From an uncultured bacterium (GTDB lineage: Bacteria > Verrucomicrobiota > Kiritimatiellia > CAIKKV01 > CAITUY01): DNA of 6,956 nucleotides. The notes under the pieces were generated by a model that saw nothing but the letters and a program-made list of their open reading frames with translations, had not been told where the DNA came from and did no database searches. Below are positions 1-6,061 of this stretch, piece after piece; positions within the stretch are counted from its first letter, which is position 1, and each line of letters opens with the position of its first letter. The stretch lies in contig CAIZMS010000238.1 in assembly GCA_903934155.1 (NCBI GenBank), positions 1 through 6,956 on the forward strand, in the 5' to 3' direction. The translations under genes and the position numbers were made by a program.

Positions 1-2931
1 ATGGTTTCCATTGGCCCCTGTATTAAAGCCCAAGCTTGAGGCCACACAAGAGACCTTTCCGCCATTGGTAATGATCAGGCTATTCCCCCAGGCAGAGGCG
101 CCATTTCCCTGTCGCAATGTAATATTGGTTATCATACCTCCATTTTCCACCCGAACCAGATTTCCTGTCGAACCAGTCCCGACGCGGAAATCTGCGGCAC
201 TTCCATTCCAAATTGAACTCCCCCCCGTAACAACCACCAGATTACTGTTGGCACCAAGGGTGGACCCAATTTCACTGGCTGATACACTCGTCACCGTGCC
301 ATTGGAAAGGATGAGCGTTGCGGGAGAATTGGCGACACTTCCGACCGTAGCCACAGTGGAAAGCGTGGTTGTATTGGCAATCACGGTGGTTCCCGTGCTG
401 ACAGTCAAGGCGCTGATGCTGTTGACCCCGGAAAGCGTCAGCAGGCCGGTTCCGGAGGATGTGACGGGAGCGGCGGTTCCTACTCCTTTGGTAATACCCC
501 CCGAAAGGGTATTGGGAGCGGAACTGGCAAAGTTGAGAGCCGCACCGTTGTGCGTGATCACGCCCGCATAATTGCCGCCACCCAACTGGCCCGCGCCGCC
601 AATCGTCAGCGTTCCCGCGTTGATAAAGGTGGGACCGGTATAGGAGTTTGTGCCGTTAAGGGTCGCCGAACCGCTGCCGTTCAGTGCCAAAAACCCGGAG
701 CCACCGATATTGGCGCCAATGATGTAATTCACGCTGTTAGTGTTAAACGTCACCGAGCCAGGCTGGAATATGGTGCCACTGTTATTGGTGACCGTGCGTT
801 TCGCAGTCACCGCCAAACTATCAAATTCCACATTCTTACCGTCCGAGTAAGTAGCCGTCCCTGCACCATTGGTCCAGTTCGCGGTCGTTGTGTCCCAATT
901 CCCGTTCACAAGACCCGTCCACCTCGTTGCCAAACTGCCTCCTGCGGTGCCGCTTCCGCTTACAGTCAACTTCACGCTCGTATTGTTGACTGCCAGCGTG
1001 GCATTGGAATATGCAGTGCCCAGCAACAGAGAGCCGGTGCCGTTCGTGCTGCTATAGGTCATGAGCGTGTAGTCGCCGGCGGGTACCGCCCCACCCGGGA
1101 AAGTTAAGGTGATATAGTTCACCCCGTTCAGTGTCAGGGCGCCGGAAACCGCGATCTGGTCATTGGTCACTGCGCCCGAAGGCAGAAGGGCAAACTTCAG
1201 ATTCAGGCCGCTGTTGAGAGTCAGGGTGCTCGACAGGTTCAATGTGTTTGACCCGCCAGTGCCAAGACTCGGCGCCAAAACCCCGAAACCAGCAGAGACG
1301 GAGACTGGACCGGAAATCGTGCCCGTACCACCGAGGGCCCCGCCACTCACCACCACCGTCTGATTGGGATCGGTACTAACGCCATTGAGCAGTAGCACAC
1401 CAGCCTGCTGCGTCAGGGATCCAGTACCGGAGATCACGCCGCTAAGGGTCTGGGTCGCGGTGCTGCCATAGACCAAGGCCGCGTTGTTCGAGATGGCGCC
1501 CGCATAGTCGCCGTTCCCCAACATACCCGCACCGCTAACGGTCAGGGTACCGCCAAGGATATCCGTCGAACCGGTGTAGGTGTTAGTGGCTGTGAGCGTC
1601 AGCGTGCCGGTCCCAAGCTTGTTGAGGCCGCCGCCCGTCCCACTGAGCACTCCGGCGTAGGTGGTGCTGGCATTGTTTCCGCCGACCGTCAGGGCAATGG
1701 CCGTTCCGGCATTATTTGTCAGACCCATATCATACCCGGCGCCAGCGGAAGCCGCCGCCAAACCGCCAAAGTTGAACGCGTTACCGGAAACCGAGCTGTC
1801 AAAAACCACCGCTCCACCGCTCAAAGTGACCGTGCTATTGGGGACGGCATTGGAATGTGCCAATTTCAGAGTGCCTCCGCTGACCGTCATCCCGGCCGAA
1901 AAACTATTGGAGCCGCCGAGTGTCTGCGTACCCGAACCCGACAGGGTCAAGCGGGTCAGACTCGTCGCCGAATTATCATTAATTTGACCGCTGAAACTGT
2001 AGGAGTTAGTCCCGCCCAACACAAGGCCACGCGTCTGACCATTGTTGTTCCACGCCAGCCCACCTCCGCCAGCGCCGTCGTTTATTCCGGCGATAGTGAT
2101 CGGGTCTTGAAAGATTTCAAAGACGCCCGTTGGACTTATCGTTAAAACAATATTTGTATTCAGGGCACCACCGTTCCACCGGACAGTTCCCGCCAAAATA
2201 TTCAGAGCGAAGGTCGCGTTCGCAGATGCGGCGGCCCCGTTAGCAACAGACAACTTGGAACTCGTGCTGTTTTGAACAATAGCCTTCACATTGTTGCTAA
2301 TGACACAACCACTATCCAGTAACGTATCCGCGGCGCCGGGGCCGGAATTGGTGATAGACCCCGAGTTATTGATGATTCCGAATGCAGCAATAGTGGAAGA
2401 GCCTTGAAGGGTGATATCACCCGTACCGTCAATATTACCATAAAGTCTTATCGTTCCCCCAGCAGTAGCGTGGCTGATCGTCAGGTTTGTGGCTAAGGTA
2501 ATAGGACTGTACACATAAAGAATCTGGGCAACCCCCGTGATCGTCGGCAGGATGCCGCCGGAAGAGTTGGTGAAAAGCAGTGAACTTCCTCCCGAGGGAT
2601 ACAAGTTTATACCCTTTGACCCCGTCACCATCTTCAATCCGCTGAGAACGAACGTGCCGGCATTATTGTTGGTGCTGGACCAAGTGCCAGCGCTGTTGTT
2701 GTTAAACCAAATAATGGTATCCGAGCCGCTAGCCCCTACAGCACTATTCGCCCAACTACCAGGGTCGCCCCAGTTCCCGGAGGCATTGTTCGTGTAGCTC
2801 GCCGCCTGTGCAGAGACGGCCAGAAACAAGGCCAGAAAAGCCGGAGCCAGGAACCGGATGGTGCCTGCAAAGGGCCATGCCCGATGGGTGTTGATGATCG
2901 ACCATGACTTCGTCGTGTTCTGAATATTCAT
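1..2931 (-). CDS. Large secreted autotransporter-associated beta-strand repeat protein, 3' end outside window
   Basis: The minus strand is open for 977 codons from the ATG at 2931 to the window edge, with no stop. An in-frame TAG at 2943-2941 and a G-rich ribosome-binding site (GGGGGA, 4 bases before the ATG) fix the start. Residues 1-43 form a long Sec signal peptide with a hydrophobic core around FLAPAFLALFLAV and probable cleavage after SAQA. The mature part is rich in Ser, Thr, Gly, Asn and Ala and contains three recognisable PATR-type repeats (residues about 328-365, 436-479 and 748-793; e.g. GTGTLTLTATNTYTG then GGTLTVSG). Two segments start with a GNW-D motif (about 50-56 and 677-680), and the second also has ANW and a following FD. 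Residues about 890-977 switch to a different NGG/W-containing repeat. Such proteins form beta-solenoid passengers, exported by an autotransporter barrel or anchored by a C-terminal sorting tag; neither end signal is in view. An adhesive or structural role at the cell surface is inference. Confidence in the family is high, in the role low. Confidence 0.9.
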   Translation of the reverse strand, partial: MNIQNTTKSWSIINTHRAWPFAGTIRFLAPAFLALFLAVSAQAASYTNNASGNWGDPGSWANSAVGASGSDTIIWFNNNSAGTWSSTNNNAGTFVLSGLKMVTGSKGINLYPSGGSSLLFTNSSGGILPTITGVAQILYVYSPITLATNLTISHATAGGTIRLYGNIDGTGDITLQGSSTIAAFGIINNSGSITNSGPGAADTLLDSGCVISNNVKAIVQNSTSSKLSVANGAAASANATFALNILAGTVRWNGGALNTNIVLTISPTGVFEIFQDPITIAGINDGAGGGGLAWNNNGQTRGLVLGGTNSYSFSGQINDNSATSLTRLTLSGSGTQTLGGSNSFSAGMTVSGGTLKLAHSNAVPNSTVTLSGGAVVFDSSVSGNAFNFGGLAAASAGAGYDMGLTNNAGTAIALTVGGNNASTTYAGVLSGTGGGLNKLGTGTLTLTATNTYTGSTDILGGTLTVSGAGMLGNGDYAGAISNNAALVYGSTATQTLSGVISGTGSLTQQAGVLLLNGVSTDPNQTVVVSGGALGGTGTISGPVSVSAGFGVLAPSLGTGGSNTLNLSSTLTLNSGLNLKFALLPSGAVTNDQIAVSGALTLNGVNYITLTFPGGAVPAGDYTLMTYSSTNGTGSLLLGTAYSNATLAVNNTSVKLTVSGSGTAGGSLATRWTGLVNGNWDTTTANWTNGAGTATYSDGKNVEFDSLAVTAKRTVTNNSGTIFQPGSVTFNTNSVNYIIGANIGGSGFLALNGSGSATLNGTNSYTGPTFINAGTLTIGGAGQLGGGNYAGVITHNGAALNFASSAPNTLSGGITKGVGTAAPVTSSGTGLLTLSGVNSISALTVSTGTTVIANTTTLSTVATVGSVANSPATLILSNGTVTSVSASEIGSTLGANSNLVVVTGGSSIWNGSAADFRVGTGSTGNLVRVENGGMITNITLRQGNGASAWGNSLIITNGGKVSCVASSLGFNTGANGNH
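553..690 (-). repeat. PATR-type beta-strand repeat 3 (protein residues about 748-793)
   Basis: The translation reads LALNGSGSATLNGTNSYTG, then PTFINAGTLTIGGAGQLG, and ends GGNYAGVIT. The last part closely parallels the end of repeat 2 (GAGMLGNGDYAGAIS versus GAGQLGGGNYAGVIT), so the two copies are probably duplicates separated by about 300 residues. Confidence 0.85.
1495..1626 (-). repeat. PATR-type beta-strand repeat 2 (protein residues about 436-479)
   Basis: This is the best copy. The translation reads LNKLGTGTLTLTATNTYTG, then STDILGGTLTVSGAGMLG, and ends in GDYAGAIS. It is preceded by the typical YAGVLSGTGG turn and matches the consensus of the autotransporter-associated repeat family almost position for position. 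Confidence 0.85.
1838..1950 (-). repeat. PATR-type beta-strand repeat 1 (protein residues about 328-365)
   Basis: The translation contains LTLSGSGTQTLGGSNSFSAG followed by MTVSGGTLKLAHSNAVPN. This matches the usual autotransporter-associated repeat order: L-x-GxGtxTL, then a G-x-N-x-(Y/F) turn, then GGTL-x-(L/V). It is the most divergent of the three copies at its first strand. Confidence 0.75.
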
Positions 2932-2966
2932 ATCGTCCCCCTACTGTTCTTTTTTCAACAGCTATA

Positions 2967-2995
2967 AGTATACCTCAAACCCCAAACCCCCGCAA
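2967..2995 (-). promoter_or_regulatory. Candidate sigma-70 type promoter of the beta-strand repeat protein
   Basis: On the minus strand there is TTGCGG (2995-2990), then a 17-base spacer, then TATACT (2972-2967), which matches the -10 consensus at five of six positions. The -35 match is only its TTG. Transcription would begin near 2960, about 30 bases before the ATG. The spacer is unusually G-rich. Prediction from consensus only. Confidence 0.45.
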
Positions 2996-3001
2996 GGTGC
3001 C

Positions 3002-3038
3002 AAAACGTGCATTTGAGGGGACTAATCGTGCACGCTTT
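3002..3038. promoter_or_regulatory. Interrupted palindrome between the fucosidase stop and the repeat-protein promoter: operator or terminator
   Basis: The arms aaaacgtgca (3002-3011) and tgcacgcttt (3029-3038) are reverse complements at nine of ten positions and are separated by 17 bases. One arm enters the fucosidase stop codon; the other lies just upstream of the candidate -35 box. The minus-strand RNA would form a 10-bp stem with one G-U pair, ending in UUUU, as in a terminator. The 17-base loop is long for an intrinsic terminator, and the T tract lies inside the stem. The same bases also read as a direct repeat of CGTGCA (3006 and 3027) with a 21-base period, two helical turns, which would suit a dimeric activator. 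I cannot decide between these. Confidence 0.5.
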
Positions 3039-4374
3039 ATTGATGCTCAATCACGATGACGGAGGCCACTTTGTCAGGCTCTTCAGTTGGAACCGTGATG
3101 GATAGGCCTTCGGCGGTTTCCTTGACATCGAGCTTGGCCTTGCTCGCCAGCAGAGTGGCGGAGGGCGACTTGATCCCCTTGATGGCCACGACCAGCTTCC
3201 CGTCTTTCGGCCAGTCAAACACATGGGCATATACCACCCTGTTTTTCTTGGTGTAACGGCCCCAGGCCGGGGTAGCACAGGGGCTGGCGGTGGTTCCATA
3301 GATGGCTTCACCATTAACCTGCAACCATTTGCCGACACCCGCGATGCTATTCACTTCCCCGGCCGGAATCATTCCTTCGGGATCAGGGCCAACATTGAGC
3401 AGGAAATTGCCCCCCTTACTGGCAATGTCGATCAGCTTGACGAGAAGGTCCTCGGCGGGCTTGAACTTGGCGTCATCCTTCTTGTATCCCCAGGTACCGT
3501 TGATCGTCATGCAGGTCTCCCAGTCGCGACCGGGAAATCCCTGATCCGGGATTTTCTGCTCGGGGGTCTCTGTGTCGCCCCGGTATCCGCCGCCCAGGCG
3601 GTTGTTCATCAGGATGTTCGGATTGCACTCCATAACCGTCTTGTAAACGCGATCCGCCATCGACTTGGTGAATCCCACGGGAATATCAAACCAGATGATG
3701 GGGATTTCACCGTATTGGGTCAGGATCTCCTTCACCTGCGGAACCACAATCTGATCCACATACTTGTCAGGATCACCCTCCTGGGCGGGATCCCACCGTT
3801 TCACGCCGCCCTTCTTGTAGTACATCCCGCCCCCCGGATGATGCCAGTCCAGGTTCTGCGAATAATAAAAGCCCAGCTTGATCCCCTGCTTGCGGCACGC
3901 TTCCGCCAGTTCGGCCAGCGGATCCCGCTTGAAGGGGGTGGCATCGTAGATGTTGAACGGGGACGCCTTGGAGCGGAACATGGCAAAGCCCTCGTGATGC
4001 TTGGAGGTGATGACGATGTATTTCATCCCGGCCTCCTTGGCGATTTTGACCCATTCGTCGGCATTGAACTTGACCGGATTGAATTGCGGGGCGAAGGCGG
4101 CATATTCCGCCACGGGGATTTTGGCGTTGTTCATGATCCATTCGCCGTACTGGCGGATGGGTTTGCCCTGATAATACCCGCCGGGAACCGAATAGAGCCC
4201 CCAATGAATAAACATCCCGAACTTGGCCTCACGCCACCACTTCATCCGGACGTCCTTCTGCTCCGGGGTCTCCTTGGAAACCACGGGAGCCTCCTTGGAG
4301 TAGGCCTGGGCGAACGGCAGCAAGGCGCAAGCCATGGCCGCAACGGCAAAAACAACATTCTTCACTGATTTCAT
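3037..4374 (-). CDS. Secreted alpha-L-fucosidase, glycoside hydrolase family 29
   Basis: This is a complete 445-residue enzyme predicted to hydrolyse terminal alpha-L-fucose from glycans outside the cytoplasm by a retaining mechanism. The ATG at 4374 is chosen because AAGGA lies 6 bases upstream and a Sec signal peptide follows at once (MKSVKNVVFAVAAMACALLPFAQA, hydrophobic core then AQA cleavage). An upstream in-frame start at 4431 would bury the signal. GH29 marks in order: HWGLYS (57-62), HHEGF (126-130, fucose-binding His pair in the family), GFYYS and DW (168-177), IIWFD with D230 as the expected nucleophile, WET at 285-287 with E286 a candidate acid/base, and NFLLNVGPDPEG (about 323-334). 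A C-terminal beta-sandwich follows from about residue 376. Length is normal and no key residue is missing. It is divergent from the beta-helix gene and lies upstream of the repeat-protein gene on the same strand with a 105-base gap. The exact linkage cleaved cannot be read from the sequence. Confidence 0.95.
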   Translation of the reverse strand: MKSVKNVVFAVAAMACALLPFAQAYSKEAPVVSKETPEQKDVRMKWWREAKFGMFIHWGLYSVPGGYYQGKPIRQYGEWIMNNAKIPVAEYAAFAPQFNPVKFNADEWVKIAKEAGMKYIVITSKHHEGFAMFRSKASPFNIYDATPFKRDPLAELAEACRKQGIKLGFYYSQNLDWHHPGGGMYYKKGGVKRWDPAQEGDPDKYVDQIVVPQVKEILTQYGEIPIIWFDIPVGFTKSMADRVYKTVMECNPNILMNNRLGGGYRGDTETPEQKIPDQGFPGRDWETCMTINGTWGYKKDDAKFKPAEDLLVKLIDIASKGGNFLLNVGPDPEGMIPAGEVNSIAGVGKWLQVNGEAIYGTTASPCATPAWGRYTKKNRVVYAHVFDWPKDGKLVVAIKGIKSPSATLLASKAKLDVKETAEGLSITVPTEEPDKVASVIVIEHQ

Positions 4375-4496
4375 CGGATATCCTTGGTTTGTGCTCATTT
4401 CGCTTATTGTGACTATTGCAGAACGATTCACCCCGTCTTTTTATTGTAAGCGATTCATTCTTGATATTCCGGACTGGTTTCGGGACTGTACGCGGC
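4375..4496. promoter_or_regulatory. Divergent promoter region between the fucosidase and beta-helix genes
   Basis: These 122 bases separate the two divergent start codons and must hold both promoters. On the minus strand TACAAT (4448-4443) matches the -10 consensus at five of six positions, with no good -35 box at 16-18 bases. On the plus strand TTGCAG (4416-4421) and TTTTAT (4439-4444) have a 17-base spacing but a weak -10. An imperfect direct repeat is present: tattgcagaacgattca (4414-4430) and tattgtaagcgattca (4442-4457), about 27 bases apart. It overlaps both candidate promoters, so it could be a pair of regulator half-sites. Confidence 0.45.
4381..4385 (-). promoter_or_regulatory. Ribosome-binding site that decides the fucosidase start
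   Basis: AAGGA on the minus strand lies 6 bases before the ATG at 4374. No comparable site precedes the alternative start at 4431. Confidence 0.7.
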
Positions 4497-6029
4497 ATGC
4501 AAATTCACCGGCGATATGCTCTGATCCCCCTACTCCTCCTGGCGGCAATCCTCCTCCCGACGGAAACAGGGGCGGGAACGCCATCGCGGCTCTGGGGTTC
4601 TGATGGCTCCGCCTGGACACCTGCCTCGCGGTTGCCGGATTTCTCGTTCGCCGGCTATCATTTCGGGGAAGGCAAAATTCCCGATGTGCCGGTCGCGGCC
4701 AATGTCCTGAAGTTCGGCGCCGTCGGCGATGGTAAAACCGACAATACCGCAGCCTTTCAAAAGGCCGTGGATGCAACAATAAATGGCGCAATCCTGGTGC
4801 CCGCGGGACGCTATATCCTGACCGGCCAGATCTCCATCACCAAAAGCGGCGTGGTGCTGCGCGGCGCAGGTATCGGAAAGACCATCCTGCTGATCCCCAA
4901 GTCCCTGGAGCAGATCCATGGCGCGGTCGCGGTGGACGAGAGCAAATCCAAGTGGGCCTTTTCGGGCGGATTCATCGAGATCCGGGGCACCGACAGGGGC
5001 AAAAAAATCGCCGATGTTGTCGAACCGGCCAAGCGCGGCGCGCGGCGCCTGGTGCTGACAAAGACTACCGGCCTCGTTCCCGGCGACCGGATACGGCTGG
5101 TGATGAACAATGACCCGGCGCTGGGACGGCTTCTGCATGCCGGCAAAATGGACGCCGCTCCGGAAACCCTGAAGGAGATCAGCCAGCTCTGTGACTGGGT
5201 GGCGCGCGTAACAGCAGTGAATGGAAAAACCCTCACTCTCGATCGCCCGTTACGTCTCGATGTAAAGCCGGAATGGCAGGCCGAGGTGTGGCGCTGGCAG
5301 CCCACCGTCACGGAGTCGGGCCTTGAATCCCTGAGCTTTGAATTCGCCGGGACGCCGAAAAAGGCGCATCTCAAGGAGGAAGGATTCAATGCGATCTATC
5401 TGTCCAATATCGCCGATTGCTGGGTTCGAAATGTGGAGCTCGTGGACGCCGACAATGGCGTCATTGCCTCAAAATGCCGGTTCTGCACCGTCGAGGGGTT
5501 GACCGCCCGCGCCGTCAAACGCAACAGCAAGGAAACCGGTCACCATGCGTTGTGGGCCACCGGAAAATCGCAAGAGTGCCTGTTCACGGGGTTCAGGCTG
5601 GCGACCCTCTTCGTTCATGACCTGACGGTGGAAGGGTGCGCCAATGGCAATGTCTTCGAGCGGGGTGAAGGCGTGGCGCTGAGCTTCGACCATCATTCTA
5701 ACGCCCCCTACGAGAACCTGTTCACCGAGATTAAAATCGGCAAACAATACCGGATGTGGAAGTGCGGGGGGAGATCTGACCGCGGTCCGCATAGTGCCGC
5801 CCGGACGACATTCTGGAATCTCAGTTTCAATGCTGATTCCCCTTCCCCCCCGAGTGTCCCCGACTGGCCGCAAATCAATGTCATCGGTATACCCGGGTTC
5901 GCTTCAGAGACCACGCCGGACCTGAAATGGGTCGAATCCTGCCCCGGCGGCGTCACGCCGCCCAACCTCTACCGGGCTCAGTTACAGCGCAGGCCGAAAG
6001 TGTCCCTACCCGGAACAACCCTGAAATAA
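4497..6029 (+). CDS. Secreted right-handed beta-helix protein, pectate lyase superfamily, activity unknown
   Basis: The gene encodes 510 residues from the ATG at 4497. Residues 1-26 are a Sec signal peptide (HRR, then a Leu/Ala core IPLLLLAAILL, cleavage near TGAG). The motif NVLKFGAVGDGKTDNTAAF (69-87) is the hallmark first coil of the pectate_lyase_3-like fold, followed by ILVPAGRYILTG and VVLRGAG. Residues about 155-265 form an insertion with a GD-I-R-L barrel-like segment and TLTLDRPLRLDV. The second half returns to helix coils (NAIYLSNIADCWVRNVELVDADNG) and carries conspicuous motifs: GHH (348-350), FDHH (397-400) in SFDHHSNAPYENLFTEI, and RGPHSAAR (429-436). This motif set recalls uncharacterised secreted proteins of Bacteroidota and PVC bacteria, possibly DUF4955-like; that name is from memory and unverified. 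The family includes polysaccharide lyases and hydrolases, so a glycan-backbone role beside the fucosidase is plausible but inferred. No clear Shine-Dalgarno sequence precedes the ATG; the only upstream in-frame start is TTG at 4416, which would bury the signal. Confidence 0.85.
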   Translation: MQIHRRYALIPLLLLAAILLPTETGAGTPSRLWGSDGSAWTPASRLPDFSFAGYHFGEGKIPDVPVAANVLKFGAVGDGKTDNTAAFQKAVDATINGAILVPAGRYILTGQISITKSGVVLRGAGIGKTILLIPKSLEQIHGAVAVDESKSKWAFSGGFIEIRGTDRGKKIADVVEPAKRGARRLVLTKTTGLVPGDRIRLVMNNDPALGRLLHAGKMDAAPETLKEISQLCDWVARVTAVNGKTLTLDRPLRLDVKPEWQAEVWRWQPTVTESGLESLSFEFAGTPKKAHLKEEGFNAIYLSNIADCWVRNVELVDADNGVIASKCRFCTVEGLTARAVKRNSKETGHHALWATGKSQECLFTGFRLATLFVHDLTVEGCANGNVFERGEGVALSFDHHSNAPYENLFTEIKIGKQYRMWKCGGRSDRGPHSAARTTFWNLSFNADSPSPPSVPDWPQINVIGIPGFASETTPDLKWVESCPGGVTPPNLYRAQLQRRPKVSLPGTTLK

Positions 6030-6061
6030 CGGCTCAATGGAAAGCCTCAAGCAGGAAAATA

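Noticed and set aside
11..2797. Several plus-strand open frames of 60-190 codons across the left 2.8 kb
   Set aside because: They lie opposite one continuous minus-strand frame with a clear signal peptide and repeat family. Their translations are Pro/Arg/Val-rich antisense sequence with no recognisable domain.
3223..4368. A 381-codon plus-strand open frame opposite the fucosidase
   Set aside because: The GH29 motifs on the minus strand are complete and in order. The antisense frame has no recognisable motif and is explained by codon bias in a GC-rich gene.
4375..4431. Extended fucosidase start at 4431
   Set aside because: It would place 19 extra residues before a complete signal peptide and lacks a ribosome-binding site. 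The ATG at 4374 has AAGGA at 6 bases.
4461..4490. Plus-strand TTGATA as a -35 box for a leaderless beta-helix message
   Set aside because: No acceptable -10 box follows at 16-18 bases.
4530..5389. Minus-strand open frames of about 190-200 codons opposite the beta-helix gene
   Set aside because: They are antisense shadows of a well-supported gene and have no domain or signal of their own.
6030..6061. Bidirectional terminator between the convergent genes
   Set aside because: I find no convincing inverted repeat or T tract in the 32-base gap.
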